Below are positions 24,626 to 37,506 of a DNA stretch of 64,000 nt, piece by piece; the first letter of the stretch is position 1; each line of letters starts with the position of its first letter. Origin of the DNA: Dipteris shenzhenensis (taxonomy: Eukaryota > Polypodiophyta > Polypodiopsida > Gleicheniales); NCBI GenBank assembly GCA_047967505.1, contig CM106539.1, one strand, 5' to 3'. The notes below the pieces were generated by a model. It was given only the letters and a program-made list of their open reading frames with translations. It did no database searches and had not been told where the DNA came from. The position numbers and the translations under genes are program-made.

Positions 24626-24882
24626 TGTTGAGAGTTCACGCTTAACATCATGTGATCACGTGTGCATAGCACCATCATGTGATCATATGTGCAAAGCACT
24701 AACCTTATAGAGTGCTATAAAGGAAAGGGTTAGATCCCCTAACCCTAACCCTAAATGGTTTTGTATATATTCTATTTTTCCAACTAAATCTAGTGTACAA
24801 TTAGTCATTTGTGGTGTGCTCTCTAGCAGTGCCCTCTCTCCTCATTTCCACTCTTCTCCTCTCCCCTCTTCATATTTTGTCA
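24626..24882 (+). repeat. 5' LTR of the internally deleted copia
   Basis: 257 bp, TG...CA ends. It contains two palindromic CATCATGTGATCA-like phrases and a short CCCTAACCCTAACCCTAAAT telomere-like run. Clearly diverged from its partner by substitutions and small indels. Confidence 0.8.
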
Positions 24883-25478
24883 ACCATTTCCTACACGCAC
24901 ATCAGCGTCTACATCGACGCATCTGACCCAGCACTTAAAAAGAACAAAAGAAAAGGAATTAGTTGCTGTTCTTTCAGCGATCGACGGTTGGTATAGATCT
25001 AGGTCAGAGTAGAATAGATTGCCATAGAGGAGATGCTTTGAATTTCCCCAAGTTGCCAATCTAAGCCATGCCCGAAATTCTCGACTAGTACCTACTCGGA
25101 GTCAGCAGTCCATATGCTCACATACGGTTTCACATCATTACATTACCTAAAACTTGACCTTCATTAGTTCAGTGAGCAGACTTCAGAGTTCATAGGCATT
25201 GCATATTGTTCAGTGGGCAGATAGCATTTGATTTCATACACACATGCCACCATTGTAAAGCCTATACGGCTATTTCACAGCATCGTGCACATCATTTCAA
25301 CCTTGTAAAGCCTCTTGGCTATTCCCAGCATCATTTACCACAAGCCTTGTAACAAATCAAATTTTATATATTGCAGTTCTTTACCGGACAGTTCATAGAT
25401 TTCACTTGGCACAATCAATGTTTTTGCAATTGATTTATACAGAGATTTTCACGACACTTTGAGTACATTTTTTGCACA

Positions 25479-28400
25479 ATGTCTACGACTAGCAACCTCA
25501 ATCTAAAGGCATCTACTAATTTAGATAACTCCGATTTTGGTACATGGAAATACCGAATGGAGACCATTCTTGTACTTTAAGACAAATGGGAGTATGTCGA
25601 TGGGTCTACACCTAGACCATTGGACGATCCAGCCAGCGGTAGCTCTACTCCGCCTGTTGTCACAGCACCAATAATGGGATCTACAACGGCATCTATAGCT
25701 ACACAAACAATTTCCGCACCTGTAGCAGATCATGCCATTGCCCAAGCTCAGGTAGAATGGGATAAGAAAGACAAGTATGCCTATCATTTGATCAAGCAGA
25801 ATGTGCAAGATGTCATGCTAGGATAGCTCAACACAGTTAAGACATCTAAAGAAGCATGGGATATGTTTGTAGCTCTCTACGAGTCCAAGAACACATCCAG
25901 GATTCTCACACTGAGAAATCGGATCAACCAAAGTTTCCGCAATAGCAGTGAAACCGGTCATGCTTATGTACTTCGCATAAAAGACTACAACAATCAACTT
26001 GCAACAGCAGGAGAGACTATGAAACCCGCAGAAATGGTTCAAGTAATTTTGAATGGACTAGGAGAGGGATACGAGAATCTAGTTTAGAGTATTGCCATCC
26101 AACGGCAAATTTCGACACTGGAAGAACTTCAGTGAGTCCCACTTGGTGAAGAATTCAGGACACAAGTCATCCAAGCACGTAAAGGTCATTCTAGTGATCA
26201 AACTTTCACAACTTCAGACAGAAGCAGAGGCAGAGGTAGATCATATTAGAGAAGTGGTCATCATCAACAACAAAATCAGCAAAGTCAGCATCAACATCAT
26301 CCTCAACAACATCAGAATCAGCAAAGAGTTTCATTCCAATCAAGGAAGATTCCAAGGACGAGGGAATGCATCCACCAATGTGTCAAACATTCAGTGCAAC
26401 TACTGTCACAAGTTTGGACACTATGAAAGAGATTGCCACAAGAAGCAGTAGGACCAAGGCGGTCAATCCAGTAGTAATTGAGGGAATTTTCGAGGTAGAG
26501 GAAACCATCGTGGTGGACATTCTAGTCACAGTCATTTTTCAAATGAACACGGGAACATGTTTCTTGCAAGCGAGGAAATGCAGCAAATTGATACAGTGTA
26601 CCTAGACACTAACTACAATCTCAAAGAGGATTCAGCTAGCAAGTCGGCCAAGTGGAACAGGATCCTTGGTACATCGATAGTGGTGCATCATCTCACATGA
26701 CAAATCATCAGGAATGGTTCATAGAAATGAAGCCATTAGAAGGACATAAGAATGTCATCTACACAATAGACAATACACCGAATCAAGGGACATGTGTTAT
26801 CCCTATGAACAATTTCATTGGTGCGAAAGGATTGGTGAAAGATGTGCTCTATGTTCCAAAGCTCTGCAAGAAACTTTTGCTAGTAGGTCAAATGATGGAA
26901 CACAATTATCGAGTCATCTTCGACAGAGATGAATGCACTATCAAAGACAAATCCAGAAGATGTCAGCTATAGTAGCAAAAGTTGTCAAGGAAGGATGCTT
27001 ATATAGAATGCTAGCTACAGTACCATATAAACATGCCATGTTAGCTCAACTGCAACAGATGCCACTATCTGCAAAATGGAACAAGAGATATGGTCATGTC
27101 AACTTCAAGTACTTGTTAGATCTCAGGAATCAGAATATGGCAATTGGGATTCCAAAGCTACAGTTTCTTGGAAAGGTTTGCGAAGTATGCTACTTCGGCA
27201 AACAAAAGCAAATGAACTTTGTCAGAAGTACCTCTCATGCACGAGGTATTCTTGATTTGATTCATACATATATATGGGGTTATGCCCAGACCCGTAGCAT
27301 CAATGGTTCACTTTACTACTTGACTTTCATCAACGACTACAGCAGATATTGTTGGGTCTACTTTCTAAAAGAGAAATCTGAAGTGTTTTTCAGATTTCAA
27401 GAATTCAAAGCCATGGTAGAAAGCCAGACAGGCAAAAAGATCAAAGTCATGAGATCAGATAGAGAAGGTGAATACATGTCTTTAGCATTCATGAACTTTT
27501 GTAGAAATCACGGCGTTCGGAGACAATTCATATGTGTAGATACTCCTTAGCAGAATGCAAGAGCTGAAAGGAAGAATGGGACTTTAGCAAACAGTGCTAG
27601 AGCAATGCTTAGTGAAAAGCATCTTCCGAATCAGTATTGGGCAGAAGCAATAGCTACAACAAACTACCTGCTTAATTGACTTCCTACTGAACCGATACAG
27701 GGTATGACTCCTTATGAATCATTCACTCGACATAAGCCACACATTGGGCATCACCGCATATTTGGTTGCATAGCATATGCCCACATACATGATGATCATC
27801 ATAGGAAATTGGATGCGAAGTCACACAAATGCATCATGGTTGGCTACAGTGAAGAAGCAAAGCATATAAATTGTATGATCCCATCAACTGCAAGGTCATT
27901 ATCTCTAGAGATGTAATCTTTGATGAGGAATCAGAATGGAAAACCTCACCTACACAGGAGATAGAAGCATCGACTTCACAGTCATCTATAGAAAAGGTTG
28001 ATTAAGAAGAGCAAGAATTGCCAACAACACCCCAAGCAGAGCCACAGCAGCTCTCAGACGGTCTATTAGGGAAAGTAGACCTTTAGCTAGATTGACATAT
28101 GCTCAGAAAGTCAAAGCAATTCAGGTTGAAATGACCAACTATGCACTTATGACTACCATCATGGCTACAGAAGAGCCAGTGTACTTCGAAGATGCAGTTA
28201 GACTAGCCAGAATGGCAAACTGCTATGAATGAAGAAATGGATGCTTTGTATAAGAATAATACTTAGAAATTATGCGATCTTCCAACAGGAAAGAAGGCCA
28301 TAACAAATAAATGGGTATACAAAGTGAAGTATAATCCAGATGGTAGTATTCAAAGATACAAAGCCAGACCAGTTGCAAAAGGATTTGCACAGCAATATGG

Positions 28401-28617
28401 TCAGGACTATGATGAGATTTATGCTCCATTAGCAAATATGGATTACTCAAAGATAAAGCACATTGATGTGAGAGAGCACTTCATTAGAGAAAGAGTGTTA
28501 CTTGGTGACATCACACTGCAGCATTGTGATAGCAAAGAGAATGTTGCAGACATCTTTAGCAAACCACTCGGTAAAGAGCTATTCGAGAAACACCGACTAG
28601 CTCTTGGTTTGATGTAG
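25479..28617 (+). pseudogene. copia gag-pol, broken by stops and a large RT/RNase H deletion
   Basis: gag starts at the ATG at 25479 and includes the UBN2-like core (KTSKEAWDMFVALYESKNTS, GHAYVLRIKDYNNQLA) and a CNYCHKFGHYERDC zinc knuckle near 26395. The protease has WYIDSGASSHMT (about 26665). Integrase carries the H-H/C-C region ending VCEVCYFGKQ, then FINDYSRYCWVYFLKEKSEV and MRSDREGEYMS. RT begins [20 protein letters not shown], runs to [11 protein letters not shown], then jumps straight to the C-terminal [13 protein letters not shown] and [11 protein letters not shown]. Roughly 0.9 kb, including the catalytic YVDD and nearly all of RNase H, is missing. Several in-frame stops also occur. 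Confidence 0.85.
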
Positions 28618-28670
28618 AGGAAGGACATTCCCATTCAAGGGGTGTGATGGAATGTAATGCTCAGTCCTTC

Positions 28671-28790
28671 TACGATTCCCCAGAATCATCATCTTGAGGG
28701 AAGGCCTACTTCACGATGTTGATCTCTTCGATTCCCCAGAATCATAATCTTGAGGGAAGGCCTACTTTATGATGTTGATCTTGAGGGAAG
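28671..28790. repeat. Tandem duplication including the polypurine tract
   Basis: A ~56-bp unit (CGATTCCCCAGAATCAT...CTTGAGGGAAGG...GATGTTGATC) occurs twice, and CTTGAGGGAAGG three times, just before the 3' LTR of the deleted copia element. Confidence 0.9.
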
Positions 28791-28791
28791 G

Positions 28792-29043
28792 TGTTGAGAG
28801 TTCACGCTCAACATCATGTGATCATGTGTGCATAGCACCATCATGTGATCATATGTGCATAGCACTAACCTTATAGAGTGCTATAAAGGAAACCTTAACC
28901 CTAACCCTAACCCTAAATGGATTTGTATATATTCTATTTTTTCAACTAAATCAATGTACACTTAGTCATTTGTGGTGTGCTCTATAGCTATTCCCTCTCT
29001 CCTTATGTCCACTCTTCTCCTCTTCCCTCTTCATATTTTGCTA
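28792..29043 (+). repeat. 3' LTR of the internally deleted copia
   Basis: 252 bp, starting TGTTGAGAG and ending TTTGCTA (terminal CA mutated), followed by the GTTCT target duplication. Confidence 0.8.
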
Positions 29044-29049
29044 GTTCTG

Positions 29050-30030
29050 TCCAATCTTTGCCAGATTGGGGATTGCGTTGGAGTTTAATTCTGCATATAC
29101 CCGTTCTTTGTGAATTTAGTCTTTACTCCTATTTACCATTGATTGACGACCAAATTGTTTGATCCAAGTAATTTTTTAGAGATCTCTCTCTCAATTTGTG
29201 TTCTCCTGTGTTGTTTGGCGCTGTAGATTTTCACTTCATATGTTACTTCGAAATTGGCTTGAACAGTGCACGAGAGGAGTTCACTGTGTTATTGGCGCTT
29301 CGCAAGCCTATAGAATTGAATATTTTTTAACGCTGTAATGGATGATTACGGTATGATTCGATTATGAGATGGCCTCAATGTAGATCGTGATGCCCTTAGA
29401 ATTCATTCCTGCTTGTTCTTCCGATTGCTTTCCCTCCAATACAACGTCAATAGAATTGAATCTGCATCGACTGGCAAGCTACCGGGTGGTCTCTCGGTGT
29501 TTGGTAGACTGTCCCTCCGTCGATTCTTCCGTTCCTTTTCCCAAGCTTTTCGATACATGATCCTTCACTGTTGTTGAGAGAGGTTCACCAACGATAGTCG
29601 CCAGGGTCCGAACAATTCTTGGAGGCGAAGCACTTCATTCCCACCATTGACCTTGTGGGTGACACCATCGCCAGACTCAAGGACAATTCCTAAGCAACAA
29701 TAGAGCAGTAGGCTTTCGAATTAGTGCTAGTATACTTTTGCTCTAATGTCTCTCCGAGCACCCAGGCTGATATGGGTGAGTCATGGATTTTGATATCAAC
29801 TCTGTGCTAGAATACGTTTACTCTAATGCCTCTTCAAACGCAGCAAGGTCCCCAGTCTGGAAATTCAGTTTATTGGTGTCAACATAGCTAGAAGCAGTGC
29901 CAGTAGAATTGGTAACACAGCCGGAAGGAATGTAAGCTGAATTATTGCTGAGCCCAATAAAATCTCTAGCGTTGAACATTGCTAATTTGTCCTTGTGGAG
30001 GATATAGCTAGAAGCAGAGCGAGCTCTACC
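29050..30030. other. Anonymous sequence between copia and the CSLD relic
   Basis: A minus-strand frame continues from the CSLD exon down to 29818 (for example YIPSGCVTNSTGTASSY), but that part is no longer CSLD and I cannot assign it. A phrase like CTAGTATACTTTTGCTCTAATG is repeated at about 29730 and 29808. Confidence 0.35.
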
Positions 30031-30420
30031 TTCACATATGATAGAAATCTCCCAAAGCCACATCACATCTCTGTTAGGGTGGCAAATATGCCAGGTGAGG
30101 AAGAGGCAGAGACAAGCGAGACGAATGAACACCAGTATCCTGCAATGCAGAGAGCCATTAGCCACAGAGACTTCGACCTAAGGAAAATTAATTCTGGCGT
30201 TTGATTGCTTTAATCTTATTGTGCTTTCATACCTATATGGACTCAGAATCCCTACTGAGATGCGCTTCTTGCGGGAGAGAGGACGTCTTCGGCCTTTGTC
30301 GAAATCAGGAGCAGCGCTTCCATTGAAGCCTCCCTCCAGATATGCTCCGTCTTTTGGCCAAACTGCATTTCCATGGCCGTAAGTGCCCTTGGTCTCGAAC
30401 AGCCAGCATGTATGATCAAA
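30031..30420 (-). pseudogene. Cellulose synthase-like D (CSLD) gene fragment, two exon pieces and one intron
   Basis: On the minus strand, exon 1 (about 30420-30233) reads WLFETKGTYGHGNAVWPKDG and then RRRPLSRKKRISVGILSPY. This is the CSLD-specific segment just before the first transmembrane helix. A 93-nt intron (30232-30140) with GT and AG ends splits an Arg codon. Exon 2 (30139-30031) reads LVFIRLACLCLFLTWHICHP then NRDVMWLWEISIICE, corresponding to TM1-TM2. CSLD sequence then stops abruptly; the catalytic domain (D, D, D, QxxRW) is absent, and upstream no RING-type Cys cluster can be read. CSLDs make beta-glucan or mannan-type wall polymers in tip-growing cells. The fragment came from a genomic duplication, not a processed mRNA, since it keeps an intron. 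Confidence 0.8.
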
Positions 30421-30429
30421 CTAGAGATC

Positions 30430-31700
30430 TCTGCTGCAATGCCTCCGTCCTAAGTCAAGCCGTCGTGAAGATATCCTCCTCTCTATAGATGATGGAGTCC
30501 AGATTTATGAGGCTTGAGCTGCTCCTCCTCCTCCTCCCCAGGAGCATGGCCCTAGCTCCAATAGCACGGCAACAAATGCCTCTTGGAGGGAGAAGGTCTT
30601 GTCTTGGGGTGCCTGTTCAAGTCAGCAGGTGAAGATCTCGAACATGAGAGCAACTATTGAGCACTGTCAATGGAATCACCTTTGACCACTATGTAATCCG
30701 AAAGCATATGCCGATGGGCGATGCAGAGTGCTTTTTATTCTTCGGACGACCAACACCAACAGGCACGTTCCGAAGAGAACCTCTCGCTGTCCAATAACAT
30801 TAACAGTTATTGCAAAAATGGCGAGGTTGGTTCACGTTGTAACTGTTAGTAGTAAAATTTAGTGGCGAGGCTGTTTGTAACGAGGATATGGGATGAGCTT
30901 GTCTAGCTTTTTGGGAGTGTCATTGTGAGATTCGTCCCCTTGATGTTCTCCCTTCCCCATATGCGTACCTCCGTCATTGACTTGGCACAAATCAACTTAC
31001 ACATCCAACTCCATAGCTAACAACTGCTTGCAAAAGAGTGCAACGGCAATGTTATGCTGACAATTTAATGGTCCGCTTATATAGGATTGTGGCATTTAAA
31101 ATGAAGGCTCTCTACTTTGAGGTCGTAGAGGTAATCTTTTTAACTATTCACATGAATTGCGCCCTTGTGACTATCACCCCCTCGAACATTGAATCTATGC
31201 CCTTGTAGATGAAGCATAGTTCATATAGGACGTTTTAATTTGCGCATTTGTAGGTATGGACAATACTTAATTTTTAATTGACTTATTGTAGGTGTGAATG
31301 GAATTGGATGATCTCTGAGATAAGCTGCAACCTCTAAAAATGGAGCAATAGAAAAAGAAAGAAAGAGTTAACGAGATAAGGTACCTCAAATAGAAGAGAG
31401 AGAAGCTCTTATTACGATAAGCAGCCTAAGGGCATGTTTGATTTTCTTGAGCCATGGTTGAGCCACTTGTGTAATTCTAAGCCGTTGATTTTGGAATGAT
31501 CTTTATAGATCTAAGGGTCTGAATTTTGCTTTATTTTTTAATTGCTTTTTTTGATTTCTAGTATCAGTTTATTGGTTTTACTCAAAGGTTTGACGTCGAA
31601 TTGTTGAATTCAATTGATGGATTGTAGAAGAATCTTGTGAGCCGAATCTCCTGAAAGAAACGTGCTCCAGTCTTCATAGGGAACGAATAAAGCAACATTG
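30430..31700. other. Intergenic, no gene recognised
   Basis: May include more degraded upstream CSLD sequence on the minus strand at its left end, but no confident reading was obtained. The rest is short frames. Confidence 0.35.
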
Positions 31701-31759
31701 AATGAGCGTCTAAAACGAGAAGATCGATTGGAAACTCGAGCTCAAAGCTCAACAAAGAG

Positions 31760-32390
31760 ATGGGAGGAAGAGAACTTGCAATGGACTTACCATGTTCGAC
31801 TACGATTATGACTATTGACACTCAGGTAATATGCCAACACTTTAAAGATCCATTCGTGAGACTTATTCTCGGCGTTAATCTTCTTGGCGGTTATATTATT
31901 GGTGCTTATATTCTCGACGCACGGGGAGGGGCCCTTTCCCTCGAATTATAACTCTTTAAGGAAGGAAGTACGCCGCCTCCCCACCCACACTATGTGTGGT
32001 TATAATAACTATATATTATATATTATCATACAAATATTTTAAATTACTAGTCCATTCAAAATTGCTTCTTTTCAATCTAAATTCTTACAACATTCCTCTC
32101 TTTTGATGCATGTTTTCAATGCAAGGGCGCAAGGAAATCCAAGCTAGATGCAAGATCGAAAGATATGGACACCTTTATTCATATGATTGTAGTCCATGTG
32201 ACAATATTGCAATGAGAATAAGTTATGAGCTCTTGTGAGTCACCTTATTCATGTATTTGTTGGGCTTCAACTCCTAAGATGGACAAACAATATGGCTAAG
32301 TCAATAAAAAATCACCACCCCTGACATTTGCAGGGAGGATCGCGTCCTAACGGACCCTGCGTTGTGTCTCATGTACACATTTTTACTCAT
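31760..32390 (-). repeat. Arm 2 of the ~0.6-kb inverted repeat pair
   Basis: Reverse complement of the block at 20825-21480: CCACACTATGTGTGGTTATA, TTTCAATCTAAATTCTTACAA, CCTTATTCATGTATTTGTTG, AATCACCACCCCTGACATTTG and GTCTCATGTACA appear in mirrored order. Small indels separate the two arms. Confidence 0.85.
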
Positions 32391-32639
32391 TCACCTTTTT
32401 CCTTTAAAAAGCTGATAAAAAGTAAGGATTCAAGTTCAATTTTGAATTACCAGTAATGTGCTCCATGACGGAGAGGTTGCCTACTGCAACCTAGTTTGCG
32501 AAATGAAGCATGCTTTTGGGCCTTCCTTCCCAAGCAATTCTATTTTAGGATAATACATAGTACTAAGACTACTTGTATATTAGGCTCAAGAGAGAATAGT
32601 TGATGCAGGCCTATTAGTGTAGTCATACATACACATACA

Positions 32640-34250
32640 CACACACACAATCCTCTTTTTTCCTTTAGACCATACTAATTTCTTTTCTTCCCTTTATAAT
32701 CCTTTGAAAACCATTTTAAACTTCCTGTCCCCCTTTCTCTCTCTAGAAAATTTCCGTGACTCTCTCTTTACCCTTTTAAACTTCTTGTCCCCTCTATTTC
32801 TCCTAAATTCCCCTAAAACCTCTCAATTTATCCCACTCTAGCACCTTTTTCGTTTTCATAGTTTTCTCCTAATTTTTTCTATTCTCCCCTATTTTTTCAT
32901 TTTTTTTCTTTTATTTTTTCATAATTTCCTTATTCCACTAATTATTTCCTAATTTTCCCTATTATATCCATTATTTCTAATTTTCTTTACTTTAAAAATT
33001 TCCTAAATAAATTTCTCTAATTCGCTTAAATTTTACCTATTTTTGTCTCTACATTCTCTCTTTGCCTCCCTCCCTCCTTACTTTTTTAAATTCTTTAAAT
33101 AAAATTTTAATTATTTACCCTCCAACTTGTAACTTAGTTCTCCTTATCCTAAAAACTTGTTTATTATTTTTTCTTTATTTGCCAAAAATTTCCATTATTG
33201 TATCTTATTTTCGTAATTTATTCCTACTACATCTAATTTTCCCTTAATTTCCCCTTTGCTTTCCACTAAATGTTCCTTTTTATTTCTCTTTTTCATAATT
33301 TAAACCTTTTTAAAAATTTCCCTTTTTCCTAGTTTTCCTATACTTTTTCTTTTACTCTCTATTCTCTTCAATTTTAATTTGTCTTTCCTTATGAATACTT
33401 CCTTAAATTTCCATTTTCAATTTTGTCTTTAATTTATTTACTTTTTTCTAACTTCGCTCTCGCTAACTAAACCTCCCTTCTCTCCCTAACTAACACTCAC
33501 TCTAACCTTTCCCTAACTACCCCAAACTAATTCCTATCCCGGCAACTTATGTAACCCCTCTTAAAATTTAATTTCCTCCCTTAACTTTTTAATTAACCCC
33601 CACCCTCGGTCTAATGACTCACTTTTTTCCACACTTACCTCTCCGGCTCCCCCGACCTTTGGTTTCCATGCCTCTCTTTAACTTCTCCCCCGACCGCTCG
33701 CTTCCTTATCCCACAATTTTTCGTCTACTCCCTCTCATTAAACTAGACTGCCTTGTGTACTATAAAAATCCCCTTCCACCTACACCCCCTCCTAACTCGA
33801 CCCTATTGTGCCTTTCTCATAGTTCTCTGCCCTCACAGTCACAGTGTATTGGCAGCCCCCGTGTAGCACTGACGCCTGCTTACCCGCTCCCCTGCAACAA
33901 ATTTTCACCATCCTTATCACCTCCTTGACTACTGTGCTCCACCTCAAACCCCTCCACACCATTATCTCCCCCTCTCCACATTAAACTTCCCCTCTCCCCG
34001 TACCATTGAACACTTTCTCCTCCTCTGTCTCTTGCGCTCTTGCAAACTTTGCCTCCTTTACTACGGTGCCATGATCACATGTGCCTTTCGTGCATAATCA
34101 GTGAGACTGCCCCCCCTCCTTCTTTGATCCCGTGGTCTTCCACCTTTGTTAACCCTCACATGTCACTTATGATTCATAGGTTCCTCGTCATTTTTCATTC
34201 CATTATATTAAACCTCCCCCCCTCTTCTCTTAGTATATGAGGATGAATTT
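32640..34250. repeat. Long pyrimidine-rich low-complexity region
   Basis: The plus strand is mostly C and T (CTTTT, CCCTT, TTTCCC words) over about 1.6 kb, preceded by a short (CA)n run. Frames here are leucine/proline/serine artefacts. No gene or repeat unit recognised. Confidence 0.8.
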
Positions 34251-34423
34251 TCAGATTAATACCTGTTTCCTTACATGCAAGTGATGCATAGGGAAATGGA
34301 AAGTGTCGAAGTGAATCCCCTAGGATTCCTACTAATGCCTAGGTTTGTGCTATCTATCTCCTCGCTTTCCAAATTGAATAGGGTTGTATTTTTTAAAGAA
34401 CATAGAATTAGGGAAATATGAGT

Positions 34424-34447
34424 TTGTGTGCGTGTGTGTGTGCGCGG

Positions 34448-34509
<62 letters not shown>
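34424..34509. repeat. Compound (GT)n(GA)n microsatellite
   Basis: Imperfect GT run with GC interruptions followed by a GA run with one AAAG break; the same arrangement as at 514-588. Confidence 0.95.
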
Positions 34510-34514
34510 TTTCT

Positions 34515-36600
34515 TACAATATTCTACTTGCCATTTTCTCTTGACACGTGCAAAGCAAAAGAAAATGGGTAAGACGTTGTTATTAGTGTCAATTATTCCT
34601 CTATTGTCACTCACTCTGTCCTCTTAGGCACTCTTTGTGTGTGATGCATTATGCATGCATTTCATTCTCTTTGCATGATGCACAACATTCCCATGTTTTT
34701 CTTCTCTCCTTTGGATGGGCATGACACTATCATGTAGCAGGGGTACTATGCATTTACAAGTGTTATATTTATTAAAAAATAATTTTCACAGGCCTTGAAT
34801 TCTCTATCTTATGGCTAGAGTAGAGCAACACATAGTTGCGGTTGTGGCTTGATTGATTGTTTGAGACTTGGAGCAGTCACGTGCTTTAAAGCATATTCTT
34901 AAGAATATATTATATCTAATGATAGGGCTTTTTACACCATCACGTAGGGCATGCTAAGAGGTACACTTTTCCTTTTAAAGAAATCCTGATACAAGATTAG
35001 ATGTGAGAGATGTGGTGGGATTTGGCATTGTGGCACGTTGTGGCATTTCATGCAATTTTGATAGCATATTTCATGCCATGGTGTCTCCTAGTGCTCTTAA
35101 AGACTTTATGCATGCATCTTGTAAGCTTGAACACTTGCAACATACATAGATCTCCGTTGAGACTTTCTTTGAGTATGCATCCAATTTACCCAATCTCAAT
35201 GAGAGAGTCATGGCCATGAAGCCCTTAGGTGCCTCAATAATTTTCCTTATATTTACCTTATTGATGCTCCTATAGCATACGTCTTGGAAAGATGGTTGGA
35301 GATGAATTTCTTTATGAGCTTGCTATATACATATCGTCAGGTGTGCAACAATGCAAGTTTAATTTGTCCTAATGTGTTATTTTTCACCATTTTGGCCTAT
35401 GTTTGGTTGTACATTGCATGTACTTTGCCTTGGGTATACTTGGGTATTTGGAAAGATGAAAATATAAAATGTAGGGCTTGCAGTTGTTAAATGTGTACAA
35501 TGTGATTTCATGTTGCATTTGCATAAGGGACGAAAGGGAAAATTTACTTTGTCCCAATGTGTTATTTTGCACCATTTTGGCCTATATTTGGTCGTACTTT
35601 GCCTTGGATATTTGGGGGGGGGGGGCGTACTTTCATCCATCTTCACATCTTATCCCTAGATTGGAGATTGCATAAGAAGAGCTAATTAGACGTATTAGTA
35701 TGCCATTCCTTGGCACATCTCTTATATCAAACTTCGTCCTTGCTATCTCCATTTGCTTTTTGTTTTTGTGATGATGCTTGAGCAATCTCTTATGGTCCAC
35801 TCACTTGGGCTTGGTCTTTTGGAGCAATTTTCCTTTGTAACTGATCCACCCTTGTAGCTATATAGCTCATTTTAGGTTGTGGCCTTTTAAGCTTGAAGAT
35901 TGGACAAGTGGTTGATGATTTCAAATTGAAGGGGATCTTAAAGAAGATGACATGTATTCAAGGCCAGAATGCAGAGATTGTTTTCCTTTTCTCCAAGAAC
36001 AAAAAAACAGTATCCAACAATCACTCCTTCCATGTATGATGGATTGAATCTTAAAGTCATTAATATTTCTTTTTGTTAGTGCTAAAACCTTTGTATATTA
36101 GCATTATTTTGGCTTTCAAACCAATTCCTAAGAGCATATACTTAAATAGGAAATATGGTAGCATTGGCTCTACCTTTATGCCCTATTTGCATAGGTGTTT
36201 TCTTTTACTAAGTCAACAAAGCAAGTTGATTAAGCCTGTTACATACCTTAGCTTGAAGGTCAAGGCAACAAAAATGTATGATGTACTCATGTGGGGCAAG
36301 AAGAGTGGCAATTTTGAAAAGAAGGGTGGGGATTTCCATCAAATTCAAAATGAAAAATAGGTTCTTCTAATCGTTTTCCTTGAGTTTTGTAGACAACATA
36401 GATTTTTGAGAGTTTTCTTTTAACATTCCCTTCCTTTCTTTTCCTCTTCTTCCTCCTTTCCATGTCACACAATGCTTGTGGCTGATTATCTTGATCCCTT
36501 TTGCACTACAAAGTCTCCTTATCTTTGCAAATTTTCTACTCTATTCTCTACTTTTTCCTCTTGCTCAATTCAAGCAATTGGGTGGTGTGCTACCCTTTTG
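34515..36600. other. Intergenic with a two-copy direct repeat
   Basis: No gene recognised. At about 35357-35455 and 35543-35620 the phrase TAATTTGTCC/TACTTTGTCC followed by AATGTGTTATTTT and ACCATTTTGGCCTAT is repeated in direct orientation about 185 bp apart. Confidence 0.5.
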
Positions 36601-37506
36601 GAACATTTGCAACGTTCTGCCTCACCATCTTGGGTTCAAAGTGATTCATATTCCATGGTTATTGGTGTCCTAGCCTAATGGTTTGAACAGACCCATGAAA
36701 TCCAAGCCCCACTTTTAAAACGGTTCTAAGGGCAGAATTGGATTCAGTGGCATAAGACCACTATGGCTAACCATCCCTTTAATAGTACCAACAAATGTTT
36801 GGCAAACTCATGTGCATGTTTGATCACTGTCAGCCACACCAAAATATGGCCTAAATGATTTTATTTGCCACAATCTCTCCTGAAAAGTGACCGCCAGCTA
36901 CATCTTTGTGAGCATCTATAAAGATATCATTTTATTTATGATAGTACACATCATCCCTTCAATTGATTGCTCTTCAATATGATCCACTTCTCTTATCCAA
37001 AGGCATGTCCTTTGGAAACACACCATCAGTTAAGGATTGTACCATTTGTTCATACCAGTATGTACCATGGATTGGATAAGGTTGTATCTAGAAAAAAAAT
37101 CAAGAATGCACTCCACTGGGATCTCATCTGCTTCTAATTGGCTTAAGTTGATCCACTACCAAATGCTCCCGGTGTATGAGCTGATGTGTATTCAAATTTC
37201 TGCAGGAGCGGTATCCATCTAGCCAAGATCTACCTATCGGTTGTGCTTTGTTTACCAAAAATATCATAGCTTGATGATCCACATAAAACACCACTTTGTT
37301 ACCCAACAGATAGTGATAAAACTTCCAATTAATAAATCATGGTGAGACACACCTATTTTGTTATTTAATAATTATGCTCTACTCTAGTGAGTGTGCAACT
37401 TGCATAGTACATTGGCTGGTACCAACCTTTTTTCCCTTTTGGCATCAGTTTTGCACCAATATGTGAAAACCAGCCTCCAATCAAGTGGTTGCAATATTGG
37501 GGATAC

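Larger units (their letters stand above)
24626..29043 (+). mobile_element. Ty1/copia retrotransposon, internally deleted
   Basis: Direct LTRs at 24626-24882 and 28792-29043 share the start TGTTGAGAGTTCACGCT. Both are flanked by the target duplication GTTCT (24621-24625 and 29044-29048). Between them lie gag, protease, integrase and a stump of RT in the plus direction, with the protease-integrase-RT order of copia. At 4.4 kb it is about 1 kb shorter than the complete copia element at 58.2 kb, because most of RT and RNase H is gone. A purine tract precedes the 3' LTR. No clear initiator-Met primer-binding site follows the 5' LTR. Confidence 0.85.

Noticed and set aside
29818-30030. Tail of the minus ORF after CSLD exon 2 as a real CSLD exon
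   Set aside because: The sequence does not follow the CSLD order after the second membrane helix, and no splice pair restores it by eye.
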